The position numbers were made by a program, and so were the translations under genes. DNA of 64,000 nucleotides from Paenibacillus sp. MAHUQ-63 (GTDB lineage Bacteria > Bacillota > Bacilli > Paenibacillales > NBRC-103111). The stretch lies in NCBI RefSeq assembly GCF_028765165.1, contig NZ_JARADB010000003.1:603210-667209 (forward strand), in the 5' to 3' direction. The notes beneath the pieces were generated by a model. It did no database searches. It saw only the letters and a list, made by a program, of their open reading frames with translations, and had not been told where the DNA came from. Every line of letters begins with the position of its first letter. Within the stretch, counting starts at the first letter, position 1. Shown here in pieces: positions 8,601 through 16,459 of this stretch.

Positions 8601-9004
8601 AGTTCGGCGCGTGTGATTGACGTGTTCGCTCCTAATTTGTCTGCTGCCTCGCTTTCGATCGCGCCCATTTTCAGCATGACGTTGATTTTCTTTTTATTGT
8701 CTTTGGAGAGTCCCTTTAGATCGCTTAGCAGATCAGCGAAATAAGTATCTGAAGTTACTGTCGGAGAGGCAGCAGGCTTCGATGCGGGTTTCTCGTCTGC
8801 TTTCTCATCAGCTTTCTCATCTGCTTTGTCCTCGGCCGGTTTCTCGGTTGCTTTCTCGTCCTCGGCTGATTTGGTTGAAGGCGCTGCCGATGCTTCCGCT
8901 TTCGTCTCCGTCGATGACGAAGCGGCTTCTTCTGCATAGGCAAGTGGAGTTAAGCTGGAGAACAGCAACATAAAGGATAAAACGAATGCAAGTTTTTTTC
9001 TCAA
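5693..9004 (-). CDS. Large SLH-domain cell-surface protein with repeated beta-sandwich domains
   Basis: About 1103 aa from a TTG start (TTGAGAAAAAAACTT) with GGGAGG 8 bp upstream; earlier in-frame codons overlap or precede this site and are less likely. A signal peptide (KKLAFVLSFMLLFSSLTPLAYA) is followed by a Glu/Lys/Ala-rich linker with EKADEK-type repeats. Three SLH-like repeats come next (about residues 95-280; typical pieces are SITRAELSKAAVLAM, VVTRQELAMLLLKGL and NVTRQSLALAAYEAY), which should anchor it to secondary cell-wall polymer. The remaining ~800 residues look like consecutive Ig-like beta-sandwich modules without a recognisable enzyme. Likely an S-layer or S-layer-associated protein. 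It is monocistronic with its own terminator, and its promoter shares boxes with the sugar operons. Confidence 0.88.
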   Translation of the reverse strand: MRKKLAFVLSFMLLFSSLTPLAYAEEAASSSTETKAEASAAPSTKSAEDEKATEKPAEDKADEKADEKADEKPASKPAASPTVTSDTYFADLLSDLKGLSKDNKKKINVMLKMGAIESEAADKLGANTSITRAELSKAAVLAMGLTMDPKVKSSSFNDVKQGDPNLAYIEALKAALLTYDTADNKYNPEGVVTRQELAMLLLKGLGLDEKAKKAVPSKDTTVDDKYKSYVAYALQQKLMGNLTGGKFEGTTNVTRQSLALAAYEAYRLHTSTAKPEKASIAEVKVIGKNKLSVRLNRDVDTNKAVLNVTIAGFLDSDNKLVKLEPITNWSDDNTTAELEMTDNFEFAEYQVILSGVDVANGTMTFMPENERPAKVEIVTAGDILPWSKALIEYKAVNQYGEPMKLAASNLNIYVGANKRVSSTILANSNTIILDLSELTPNSPITVNLLERSGYLSVSKTFTVGDMPQVKRVDLGDTERNLILPAGQTVFQSGGRAYLTFKAYDQYDMPIVDSTILNRLMLKTFTGALGNVFRTDAPNDFVDFNNDGFPELQLAPYPDLDSDKEVNVNFIFNGEQVSQKVKVIAPKSPYSIVIGPVTEPLTEGDLNKEVSLKVIDSVNRELEGEEVAELESAGKITVYATGGIILEGNPATRDGVNVKLNPTGSIRIKEVTSPGPATIYIRINGLDQTVSYPIMIQPARKPSSIKMDENNSAGTILVINTLPEGKTKAAFKVFDQFDADYYTNSNDYKVEMKLERISGVTAAVYTSGPAALSEATPVVLTNISSLLDKNGSKGISLRPIPNQKGSYKLTATLVHLDTNGQIQERLGSDSVIVDVDDPTNPTLNYALDIKSGDLLAVGRILYDSGKLDSVTNATYLFNNYAALAKDVNVLTKDSLGLDTGLTVKVRAVTSDNPKTVAYKEIKGIGRLMGLDSGKFNFTVFFDTPTGVKSLTQSLGSGVDSMVPNQLKIKNSSKTLKGAGGTANPLNGVYLWETNLMGQIQVVTTGYGTFTNQCSGSVSPCPKENNQDQFTSINDQLSVQAFIGDIVYTELDPAKQDVVSVNPDFTLSYTRNGSDKSKNNIKQFTIYLVGGTQQAKTQVFFSDTE

Positions 9005-9036
9005 TTCATGCACCTCCCTAAAAGATGTCAACCACA

Positions 9037-9050
9037 ATAAAACGCTTACA
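9037..9050 (-). promoter_or_regulatory. Possible catabolite-response (cre-like) site
   Basis: Minus-strand TGTAAGCGTTTTAT matches the CcpA consensus TGWAANCGNTNWCA at 12 of 14 positions. It lies between the presumed -10 and the SLH start codon, where binding would block elongation. Weak by sequence alone. Confidence 0.3.
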
Positions 9051-9128
9051 TTTTATGCAAGTACAGCTATTTCTCCAATCCGATCAGCCCCGCTCTCTTA
9101 TATTCTTTTTCCTGCATGGACTAACTTT

Positions 9129-9178
9129 ATTACAAAAAACCGAAAATTTTATAGGCTCTTTTGTGCAAGATTATAGGT
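9129..9178 (-). promoter_or_regulatory. Paired-box promoter of the SLH protein (site 3)
   Basis: Box 1 ACCTATAATC (9178-9169) and box 2 GCCTATAAAA (9156-9147) are exactly 22 bp apart, with TGTAAT at 9134-9129. From box 1, the spacing to GTAATAAAGT is 35 nt, identical to the site at 26590-26639. The 9005-9310 gap holds this promoter, a weak cre-like site and the terminator of the next operon, and nothing coding that I can see. Confidence 0.6.
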
Positions 9179-9247
9179 TATTTTATTCATCGTTGCCCGC
9201 TTGTAAGATGGATACGAGGTTTTTGCGTCTTCAGTAATGCTCTCCTG

Positions 9248-9302
9248 TAAAAATGCCGGATCGGTGCTTCTGCGCTTTACAGCCCAGTCCCGCCGATCCG
9301 GC
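9248..9302 (-). terminator. Terminator at the end of the exporter/MocDE operon
   Basis: Minus-strand GCCGGATCGG (9302-9293) pairs perfectly with CCGATCCGGC (9264-9255) across a 28-nt loop and is followed by ATTTTTAC. It lies 9 bp after the ferredoxin stop. Confidence 0.8.
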
Positions 9303-9310
9303 ACCCTGTT

Positions 9311-9628
9311 TTACAACTGAATAAACACTTTCCCAGCTTCCACCTTCACCGGATACGTCTGCAAATCCACGCACGCAGGCACGCGCTTCGCCGCACCGGT
9401 AGGAATATCGAACCGCCCGTTATGCTTCGGGCACTCGATCTGCTTGCCCATGACTAAGCCATCGGACAGATGAAACTTACCATGCGTGCAGAAGCCGTCC
9501 GATGCATAATAGTCGCCTGCATCCGTGCGATAAATCGCATACGTGCGGTCGCTGTAGTCGAATCGGATCACATCCTCCACTTCCACTTCGTCCGCACCGC
9601 AAGCTTCAACCCATACGCCAACACTCAT
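9311..9628 (-). CDS. MocE-like Rieske [2Fe-2S] ferredoxin
   Basis: 105 aa, the size of Rieske-type ferredoxins. The cluster ligands are C47 and H49 in CTHG and C66 and H69 in CPKHNG, the standard CxH-(n)-CxxH pattern. No signal peptide. The ATG overlaps the stop of the desaturase-fold gene by 4 bp, so the two are translationally coupled. In rhizopine-catabolic rhizobia, MocE is the ferredoxin partner of the MocD oxygenase, and it should do the same here by passing electrons to the membrane diiron enzyme. No ferredoxin reductase is visible in the window. Last gene before the terminator at 9248-9302. Confidence 0.93.
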   Translation of the reverse strand: MSVGVWVEACGADEVEVEDVIRFDYSDRTYAIYRTDAGDYYASDGFCTHGKFHLSDGLVMGKQIECPKHNGRFDIPTGAAKRVPACVDLQTYPVKVEAGKVFIQL

Positions 9629-10737
9629 CCCAATTCGCTCCTCTCTCTGATTTCATGCACCGGTCCGTACCTATACGGGCGAGCCGTTGCAGGCAGCGGT
9701 TTCACCACAACATAGGAAGGGTCCAGCTTTTGCTTTTTTAACGCACCGACAACTTCTTTGAGCGCAGCCCACAGACTAGGTCTTGCCGCCGGACAATCCC
9801 CTTTCATTTCTTCATGCAGCTTAGGCAGCGCGTGATAAGGAACCATCGGAAACATATGATGCTCCGTATGATAGTTCATGTTCCAATACAGGAACCGAAA
9901 GACGGGATTCATATACACGGTGCGAGTGTTCAACCTGTGGTCAAGTACGTCCTCATAGAGTCCCAGATGCTGCGTAATACCGAACAGGAGAACAACGATA
10001 CCCCCGTAAAAGGAGGGCAAGAACACAAACATAGCGGGCAGTATGCTTCCTGTGGACAGGCAGGCTGCAACAACAGCTAGAATAATGAGCATGTAAATCC
10101 GCGCTTCCAGGAACGCTTTCCGGTGCTGCGATTGAGGAATATATACAGATTCCTGTTCATCCAGTCTGCCGAATGTGTGCAGCAGGAAACGTTTAATTTC
10201 GATCGGTCCGCCATACAGATGGAAAATTTGCATAATCAGAATTTTCCAGACCGGCGGACGCTCTGTAATAATTTCCGGGTCGCGCCCGACGATAATCGTG
10301 TCCGTATGGTGGCGGGCATGACTCCAGCGCCACGGCGTCGCCGACCGCAGAACTAGGAAGGAGGCTATCTGGTAGACGACCTCGTTCATCCACGGTGTTT
10401 TGAAAGCCGTGCCGTGACCGCACTCGTGCCACCTGGAATCGCCTGGCGTCGCATAGAGAATGCCATAGGCCAGGAAGGCAGGAACGGCCCACCAGGTGCC
10501 CCAGGATAGGTAAGCCAAATAGCCTAGAACAATAAGTCCAACAAACCAGATCACCGTATCCCGGATTGCGGGACCGTCTTTACGCTTCATCAATTCTTTC
10601 ATTCGCTGCCGAGGAATCGGACAAGTGTACCATTCCGCTTCCGCCAGTCCGCGGTCGATGGCCTTTTGATTCTCCGCGCCTGTGATGCTGTAATCCCTTT
10701 TTTCCCTTTGTTTCGTTGGTTCCATGCTGGCTGGCAT
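9625..10737 (-). CDS. MocD-like membrane diiron oxygenase (fatty-acid-desaturase fold)
   Basis: 370 aa from ATGCCAGCCAGC, with GAGGAGG 8 bp upstream; an in-frame GTG inside the ribosome site is rejected. Three histidine boxes of the desaturase superfamily are present: HECGH (104-108), HARHH (140-144) and HTEHH (about 290), plus ITQHLG. Hydrophobic spans occur around 61-95, 120-130 and 210-245. Genes of this kind are often labelled fatty acid desaturase. The 4-bp overlap with a Rieske ferredoxin and the adjacent TIM-barrel and Gfo/Idh genes copy the mocD-mocE-mocC-mocA grouping of rhizopine catabolism, where MocD/E are implicated in O-demethylation. A methyl-ether oxygenase acting on an O-methyl sugar is therefore favoured over lipid desaturation, by context. 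Confidence 0.87.
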   Translation of the reverse strand: MPASMEPTKQREKRDYSITGAENQKAIDRGLAEAEWYTCPIPRQRMKELMKRKDGPAIRDTVIWFVGLIVLGYLAYLSWGTWWAVPAFLAYGILYATPGDSRWHECGHGTAFKTPWMNEVVYQIASFLVLRSATPWRWSHARHHTDTIIVGRDPEIITERPPVWKILIMQIFHLYGGPIEIKRFLLHTFGRLDEQESVYIPQSQHRKAFLEARIYMLIILAVVAACLSTGSILPAMFVFLPSFYGGIVVLLFGITQHLGLYEDVLDHRLNTRTVYMNPVFRFLYWNMNYHTEHHMFPMVPYHALPKLHEEMKGDCPAARPSLWAALKEVVGALKKQKLDPSYVVVKPLPATARPYRYGPVHEIRERSELG

Positions 10738-10764
10738 GCCAAGCACCTCCTCTGCCCTTCACCT

Positions 10765-11667
10765 TTAACCGCCGACCCGCTTCAGCTTGTCGTCAAGGAA
10801 TCGTTTCGCACGCGGGATATCCGCTTCATCCAGATGCTCGATAATAATCGGGATATTCGGATGCAGCTTGGATAGCTTCTGCAAATAAAGCTCATAATTG
10901 AGAATTCCGAGACCTGGCGCAGGCAGCTCGACAGCTCCCGCCCCACGGAACGTATGCGACTCGACGGCATCGATGTCGGCATGCTTCTCCGACAAGTCTT
11001 CCGCAGGCTTGCAATCCTTGGCATGGGCAATTTTTATTTTATCGCCGAGCGTGTTGAAGATGCGGTTCAGCGTTTCATCGACGTGACCGATGTTGCTGTC
11101 CGTGAAGTAATTGGTCGGATCCATGAGCAGCCCGAGTCCCGGATGGTTCACATCGGAAAATAACCGGGTCAGTGCGTCAACAGAGCCAATCACATTATTG
11201 ACGTAGTTCTCCACAAGGAACACCGAACCATGGTCATAGGCGAATTTAGCTAAGTCCTCAATTTGCTTGCAAATCAGCTCGTAAGCTTCCTCCGTGCCGT
11301 TCTTAGGATCCCATACCCAGTCGCTCTCCGTGTTGAAAGTCCCCGTCTCGCTGATGACGTAAGGACTTCCCAAGTCGCGGGCGAATTTCAATAACGTTTG
11401 CAAACCGAACAGATTCTGCTCCCGCTTCTTCGGGTCGGGGTGAATAATATTCGTATAACCGGAAATACAGACGATCGGCAAGTTGGCTTCACGGAAGGCA
11501 TCGCGAATAATGTGGCATTTCTCTTTAGTAAGCGACTCGAAGGCAAGGTCCATTCCTTTGAACGATAGATCCAGCTGCACACAGGAAAAGCCATCCCTTT
11601 TGATGCGGGAGATGGATTCCTCCAGGGAATACGGATAATACCCATTGAAAATACCGACTGAGATCAT
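10765..11667 (-). CDS. Sugar phosphate isomerase/epimerase-family TIM barrel (MocC/IolE-like)
   Basis: 300 aa, ATG behind GAGGAGG. The AP-endonuclease-2 type TIM barrel shows its metal and substrate motifs: SGYTN near 90, SETGTF near 130, LVENYV near 167, LMDPTNY, IAHAKDC and IIIEHLD near the end. These supply the Glu/Asp/His metal ligands used by IolE, IolI and xylose-isomerase-like enzymes. It follows a Gfo/Idh gene and precedes mocD/mocE-like genes. The closest relative in the window is the TIM barrel at 50251-51126, which shares SGYTN, ETG, MDP-NY and AHAKD. Isomerisation, epimerisation or dehydration of the keto-sugar produced by the partner dehydrogenase is the likely role; the substrate is unknown. 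Confidence 0.88.
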   Translation of the reverse strand: MISVGIFNGYYPYSLEESISRIKRDGFSCVQLDLSFKGMDLAFESLTKEKCHIIRDAFREANLPIVCISGYTNIIHPDPKKREQNLFGLQTLLKFARDLGSPYVISETGTFNTESDWVWDPKNGTEEAYELICKQIEDLAKFAYDHGSVFLVENYVNNVIGSVDALTRLFSDVNHPGLGLLMDPTNYFTDSNIGHVDETLNRIFNTLGDKIKIAHAKDCKPAEDLSEKHADIDAVESHTFRGAGAVELPAPGLGILNYELYLQKLSKLHPNIPIIIEHLDEADIPRAKRFLDDKLKRVGG

Positions 11668-11697
11668 AAGACATTTCCTCCTCGAGATTCTAATTTT

Positions 11698-12804
11698 TTA
11701 TAGAAATGAATGGCTGACTTCAGAAAATAATACGGTCCGGCCTTCCTCAATGGACTTATAGCAGGCGTCCACCGCCGCCATCGTTCTTAGATTGTCCCTG
11801 CCGCTGATTTCCGGCTCGCTATCAGTCTCAACCGCCCGCAGCAGCTGCGCCATCGTGCCTTGGAACGCATCCGGGAACCAGACCTCATCCCAAGTCGGCC
11901 GCAACCACTCGTTCGGAGCCTGTTTGGTCGTGAATGCCAACGTGCTGGGTGATCTCTCCGGATAGAGCGGCCAGCCGATCGTTCCCTGCGCCATGCCTTC
12001 AAGTCCTTCTACGCGCCATTTGATGTATATATCTTTCTCTGCTCCTTCGCCCGGCCATGCCCAGACGTCATCGAGACTCGTCGCCATCAGCTCGTTCGCA
12101 TACTGGAACGTATACTGGGTAATGCCGTCCAGATGCGGGAATTTCGTACGTGGATCCTTACGGGTAACAGCGGTAACCTTGTGAGGATCGCCAAACAAAT
12201 AACGGAACACATCGACATGATGAATGCCCATATTCAAAATCTCAAGCCGCTCATATTTATGCAGGAAGTCCTGCCAATGCGGGATGGCCCGCATTTCTAT
12301 GGTCGCCAGCACCGGCTGCCCGAGATAACTCCGGTCCAGAATCGCCTTCAACGCACGCATCGACTGATCAAAGCGCATATTGGAATTGACGGCTAGCTTG
12401 ATGCCCGCTTGCTCGCATAGCTCGACAATTTCGCGGGCTTCGCGGGAATTCATAGCCAGCGGCTTCTGGCATAGTATCCCCTTGATATGCTTCATCTTCA
12501 CGGCAAGACGCACGACTTCGAGCTGCCGGTCCGGAGGAAAAGCGATGTCCAGAATTTCAATGTCCGGAGCCTGAACGAGCTCCTCCCACGTTCTGTACAC
12601 TGTTGCAATGCCGCGCAAATCGGCTGCCGCCTTAGCGTTCTCGTAAGTCCGCGAAGCGATCGCCACCGGGTGAAAGCCTGCATCGCGATAGGCCACGAGA
12701 TGGCAGTCGCGCATGATGAACCCGGAACCGATGCAGCCAATGCGGAAATCTTTCCTTGCCGGCATTTCCGGCTTGATAGGCAAGTTCAAATCGATGTTAC
12801 TCAT
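11698..12804 (-). CDS. Gfo/Idh/MocA-family dehydrogenase
   Basis: 368 aa, ATG start with GAGGAGGAATAACGG upstream. Rossmann loop IGCIGSGFIM, the family motif as CQKPLA in place of EKP, and the active-site region LNMGIHHVDVFRYLFG. No signal peptide. It is a paralogue of the dehydrogenase at 51123-52217: both have CQKPLA and end with a WFPDAF..G/S..M block followed by DNL-T. Each is followed at once by a TIM-barrel isomerase, so the two pairs are duplicated modules. NAD(P)-dependent oxidation of a ring hydroxyl of a sugar, uronate or inositol is expected. MocA-like by position relative to the MocD/E pair. Confidence 0.88.
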   Translation of the reverse strand: MSNIDLNLPIKPEMPARKDFRIGCIGSGFIMRDCHLVAYRDAGFHPVAIASRTYENAKAAADLRGIATVYRTWEELVQAPDIEILDIAFPPDRQLEVVRLAVKMKHIKGILCQKPLAMNSREAREIVELCEQAGIKLAVNSNMRFDQSMRALKAILDRSYLGQPVLATIEMRAIPHWQDFLHKYERLEILNMGIHHVDVFRYLFGDPHKVTAVTRKDPRTKFPHLDGITQYTFQYANELMATSLDDVWAWPGEGAEKDIYIKWRVEGLEGMAQGTIGWPLYPERSPSTLAFTTKQAPNEWLRPTWDEVWFPDAFQGTMAQLLRAVETDSEPEISGRDNLRTMAAVDACYKSIEEGRTVLFSEVSHSFL

Positions 12805-12822
12805 CCGTTATTCCTCCTCACA

Positions 12823-13797
12823 TTATTCGATCCACAAACGATTGGCGAACCGGATCTGTTCACCGGCCCGTATCCCCCGCGCTCCTGTCTGTTCGTGTTC
12901 GTAAGGGAGATTGAATGCATCCGTTACATACGTGTAAGGCTCCAGCGAATACGCCTCTGCCCAATCCGGACGAAACAGGACAACATAAGGGAAAAGAGGA
13001 TCCAATTGATAAGCGATTGTACGGCCTCTGTCTTTCATTTCAATACGGCACGTGCGGTCCAGCGCTTGATCAAGCGTGACCAAGGAACAACCTAGCTGCG
13101 GATAGTCCTCCAACGTGATGCCCTCGCTCAGCCTACGGCTGAACGCAGTTGCTTCCGGCAGCCCAGTTACGAAAGCTTGATTCGTTACAGGCCATTCCTC
13201 AGCCGCAGGCAGGCGAAGAACCATGCTCTCGCCGAAGGGCAGAGCGAAATAGGGATGCAGCCCGAAGGCGAACGGCGCCTCCTCCATGCCTTCATTCTCG
13301 ATGACACCCTCCTGGTACAGTCTTCCTTCCTTGACCCGGTATGTCATCGTGAACGTCAGCAAATGGGGGAAATAAGCCATAATTTCCGGATGTTCCGCCA
13401 AGCGGAACCGGCTGGTCACCCAAGCCCCCTCCTCCTGCGACGCGCCATACCCCGACACCGTCCATGTTTTGGAGCATAATTCACCGTGTAAATGGTGGTC
13501 TGGCGGTTCGTTGAGCGGCAGTTTGTATTCACGGCCCTTGAAGGTAAAACGTCCTTGCCGCACCCGGTTAGGCGGAAACAGGATCGGCGTCCCGTATTTG
13601 AAAGCGGCGTCCGTGTCTTGATGAAATGCATGCAAGCTGGCAGGCGGCAGAATGATCTCCTGACCGCCGCACACGAATCGAAAGAGATTGCAGCCGATTG
13701 CCGGGATCAGCTCCGCGGTGGATTGGCTGTCGTCGTCGGTCAACTGAATGACCGAGAAGCCTTCCTTAATTACGGAGCCTGCCCAATAGTTGCTCAT
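12823..13797 (-). CDS. Aldose 1-epimerase (GalM family)
   Basis: 324 aa when begun at MSNYWAGS, which has GGAGGAGG 6 bp upstream; the longer in-frame version starts inside the preceding gene. All-beta galactose-mutarotase fold with DHHLHGELCSKTW (the histidine region of family members) and FGLHPYFALP carrying the second catalytic histidine. Cytoplasmic. It interconverts alpha and beta anomers of aldoses released by glycosidases, which suits its place directly after the GH127-like gene (13 bp gap) and before the Gfo/Idh gene (18 bp gap). Confidence 0.88.
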   Translation of the reverse strand: MSNYWAGSVIKEGFSVIQLTDDDSQSTAELIPAIGCNLFRFVCGGQEIILPPASLHAFHQDTDAAFKYGTPILFPPNRVRQGRFTFKGREYKLPLNEPPDHHLHGELCSKTWTVSGYGASQEEGAWVTSRFRLAEHPEIMAYFPHLLTFTMTYRVKEGRLYQEGVIENEGMEEAPFAFGLHPYFALPFGESMVLRLPAAEEWPVTNQAFVTGLPEATAFSRRLSEGITLEDYPQLGCSLVTLDQALDRTCRIEMKDRGRTIAYQLDPLFPYVVLFRPDWAEAYSLEPYTYVTDAFNLPYEHEQTGARGIRAGEQIRFANRLWIE

Positions 13798-13810
13798 ATG
13801 CGTCCTCCTC

Positions 13811-15559
13811 CTACCACACCATTTCCTCTTCCAGTCTGCGGTACTGGACGTTCCGAAGCGGCGCTTGCTCATAGATCTTGCGGTTGTTATAGAACGGGTG
13901 GTGCGTGCCTTCCGGGCTCAGATGAATAACATCGTCACCGCGCCAGCGGGTAATGAAATCCTGCCCGACCGCCTTCTCGATCGTTTGACGCTCGCTAAGC
14001 GGGAAGGTAATGGTAATCTTCTCCCCTTCTTGGACTTGCCCCAGCAGAAGGAAGCGCTGATTCACCCACATGCTCGGATCGCCGCCGGACTGTGTTCGTA
14101 CGGCATCTCCTTGCTCCCGGTGCACGGCGACCTTCGCATAGCCGGCCCACTCCGGAATGCGTACTTGCAGTCTGGGCAGACTGCGGTGAATGTTCAGCTC
14201 GACCCGGCCTTCATGCGGCAGGAAGCTGTTAACGTCCAGCAAGCGGGAACCGCGATTCAGCAGGAAGTTCACGCTGACGGTTTCGTTATGCTGTGTAATC
14301 GTATTGCTCCAGCCCATGAACAGTCCCCGTGTTCCCGAACCGATGCAGCATGTCTGCAGGTCGTTGGTATGTCCCCGGCCTCCGCTCACATTGCAGCAGA
14401 AATCGTTGGGAGCGGAATAACCAGCGAAGGCACCGCGTGCGCGTTCCGCCACGTTATAGTAGGATTTCATACCGACATCGTCATTCGATTTATCCGCCGC
14501 GTCCGTCACCCAATCCAGGTTCAGCAGCTGCGATTCCGTCAAATGATTGCGCAGGAAGCGCTCGACGACGCCCCAGTATTCCACGTAGCCGCTGCGGGCG
14601 AGCGTAATTCCTGTAGAAATGAGGTCGACAAGCGAGCAAGTTTCATGTTCGAAGGCTTGCTCATGCATATCCCCCGGCGTCCAGCCGAAGCTCGTGCAGC
14701 GTGTCAGCGCCCAATCGTAGCTCTTCTTCACGAAATGGATGATGGAGGCGTCCTGGGTATGCCACGCAAAACGGGCTAGCGCGTCCAGCGTGCCGATGCG
14801 CGTATGGAAATGCCCGCTGCGGAATGCCAGTGCATCGTTGAAGCTGCCGTCCGGGTTGAACACGCCGCTGCGATGAATGATGAGCGCGCTGAAGAATTGG
14901 CACAGCTCGAACGCATCCGTATTCCCCGTCAGCTCGTAATATTTCAGCAGCGGCATGACCAAGCGTCCGCAGAATGCAGCCGGGTCCGGGGCCAGCCGGA
15001 GCTGGACCGCATTCGTGGACGGCCAGCCGCCGTCTTTATATTCGGATGCCGGATAGTACCATACGTCCTTCTCCTTCACGGCGATCCGCTTGAGCGCTGC
15101 CACGTGTTTATCCGCAACATGCTTGATCTTGCGGTCGCCAGTCGACATGTACCAGGACGTTAGCGCCAAAATAACGGCCCGCTGGTCGATCATGTTGGCG
15201 TTGGTTTCCCAAGGCGCTTTCGGATTCAGCTGCCGGTAGCTGAGCCCGTCTTCCTTGAAAAAGCTTAGGAAATTAGTTCTGTAATGCTCTTCAATGTCGC
15301 GCCCGCGCTCGTCGCCGGACATGTGGCGGGCCAAAATGAAGGCGTCGATCAGCCGTCCGTGGCTGGAGCCGTAATCCCAATCTCCATGCGTCAAGAACGC
15401 TGGCTTCTCCATTAAATTCGCGGCAAAAAAAGGAACATGCCCGAAATCTTCATCGGCCATCCCGATAATGGCGCTAAGCACGTGGCCTGCCCGTTCCTCC
15501 AGCAGGAGAGTATCCGGAATTTGCGTTGTAAGCTTGCTAAGCTGGCTAATCATTGACAT
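13811..15559 (-). CDS. GH127-like beta-L-arabinofuranosidase
   Basis: 582 aa, ATG with GAAGGAGC upstream. The (alpha/alpha)6 barrel protein keeps the thiol-dependent active site of GH127: EHETCS supplies E306 and C308, and TCCIGSG supplies C404 and C405, matching the Glu-x-Cys and Cys-Cys set that binds zinc and provides the cysteine nucleophile. A second CC at 388-389 (DFCCN) is unusual. No signal peptide, so it works inside the cell on imported fragments. Related families GH142 and GH146 share this fold, so the exact family number is uncertain. L-arabinofuranose removal fits the pectin-side-chain theme. It lies 11 bp after the stop of the ATPase gene. Confidence 0.8.
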   Translation of the reverse strand: MSMISQLSKLTTQIPDTLLLEERAGHVLSAIIGMADEDFGHVPFFAANLMEKPAFLTHGDWDYGSSHGRLIDAFILARHMSGDERGRDIEEHYRTNFLSFFKEDGLSYRQLNPKAPWETNANMIDQRAVILALTSWYMSTGDRKIKHVADKHVAALKRIAVKEKDVWYYPASEYKDGGWPSTNAVQLRLAPDPAAFCGRLVMPLLKYYELTGNTDAFELCQFFSALIIHRSGVFNPDGSFNDALAFRSGHFHTRIGTLDALARFAWHTQDASIIHFVKKSYDWALTRCTSFGWTPGDMHEQAFEHETCSLVDLISTGITLARSGYVEYWGVVERFLRNHLTESQLLNLDWVTDAADKSNDDVGMKSYYNVAERARGAFAGYSAPNDFCCNVSGGRGHTNDLQTCCIGSGTRGLFMGWSNTITQHNETVSVNFLLNRGSRLLDVNSFLPHEGRVELNIHRSLPRLQVRIPEWAGYAKVAVHREQGDAVRTQSGGDPSMWVNQRFLLLGQVQEGEKITITFPLSERQTIEKAVGQDFITRWRGDDVIHLSPEGTHHPFYNNRKIYEQAPLRNVQYRRLEEEMVW

Positions 15560-15570
15560 TTGCTCCTTCG

Positions 15571-16458
15571 CTATACTTTGATTGGAGGTACAAGCACAAT
15601 TTTGCCGTCCTCCACCGTTACCTTCACTTTATTAGCTTCCTTCATACCAATGGATTCCAAATAGCTCGCCGGGATTTGCAGCCGTCCCGCTTGGTCCAGC
15701 ACCGCATATTCAATATGCGATTCTTCCTCCTGCATATCTTCGATGCCCTGCTCCAGGTCGAGGAGTTCCTGCTCATATGACTTGCGTCTCACAATTTCCG
15801 AAGACGTCTTCCCGTCCCGGATGGCGACGACGCGGTCCACTTTCTTGGCCAGTGCAGGATCGTGGGTTACAATGACGATCGTGATCCCAAGATCTCTGCA
15901 CAGCTGGCGGAACAAGTCCAGGATCTGGTTTGCCATGTTCGTATCCACCGAACCGGTCGGTTCATCCGCCAGCAGCAGCTTGGGATGATTCGCCAGCGCA
16001 ATGGCAATCGCCACACGCTGCTGTTCCCCCCCGGACAGCTGATTCAGCTTGTTGTTTCTCCGGTGGCTGAGCCCGACGGCTTCGAGCAGCTCGAGCGCAC
16101 GTTCCCGCTTCCTTTTGCCCCGCAGCAGGATCGGCAGCTCCACATTTTCTTGTGCCGTTAAATACGGAATCAGGTTACGCGCGTTGTTCTGCCAGACGAA
16201 GCCGACCGATTCGCGTTTGTACTTAACGAGATCTTTCTCCTTCATATTCAGCAAATCTTTGCCGTCGACCGTCAACCGGCCTGCCGACGGACGGTCAAGT
16301 CCGCCGAGCATGTTAAGCAGCGTCGATTTGCCGCTCCCGCTGTTGCCGATGATCGCCATCAGCTCGCCGGCCTCTACATGCAGGTCCAGCCCCTGTAAGG
16401 CGACTACTTCCAAATCGGCGATTTTGTAAATTTTCACCAAGTTTTCGCAATGTATCAT
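15571..16458 (-). CDS. ABC exporter ATPase (MacB/LolD type) with C-terminal AbrB-like domain
   Basis: 295 aa from ATGATACATTGC, with GGGGAGG upstream. Residues 1-225 are a LolD/MacB-type ATPase: Walker A GNSGSGKST (38-46), Q-loop FVWQN, signature LSGGEQQRVAIA, Walker B LLLADEP, H-loop VTHDP. The last ~48 residues (VLDQAGRLQIPASYLESIG ... KIVLVPP) form a SpoVT/AbrB-like swapped-hairpin module, normally a DNA-binding or dimerisation domain. It follows the FtsX-type permease with a 1-bp gap, and a second ATPase without this tail is at 20505-21209. The tail may mediate dimerisation or link transport to regulation. Confidence 0.88.
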   Translation of the reverse strand: MIHCENLVKIYKIADLEVVALQGLDLHVEAGELMAIIGNSGSGKSTLLNMLGGLDRPSAGRLTVDGKDLLNMKEKDLVKYKRESVGFVWQNNARNLIPYLTAQENVELPILLRGKRKRERALELLEAVGLSHRRNNKLNQLSGGEQQRVAIAIALANHPKLLLADEPTGSVDTNMANQILDLFRQLCRDLGITIVIVTHDPALAKKVDRVVAIRDGKTSSEIVRRKSYEQELLDLEQGIEDMQEEESHIEYAVLDQAGRLQIPASYLESIGMKEANKVKVTVEDGKIVLVPPIKV

Positions 16459-16459
16459 C

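Noticed and set aside
9625-10737. Plain fatty acid desaturase
   Set aside because: Not excluded by sequence, but the 4-bp overlap with a Rieske ferredoxin and the Moc-like neighbours make a sugar or cyclitol oxygenase more likely.
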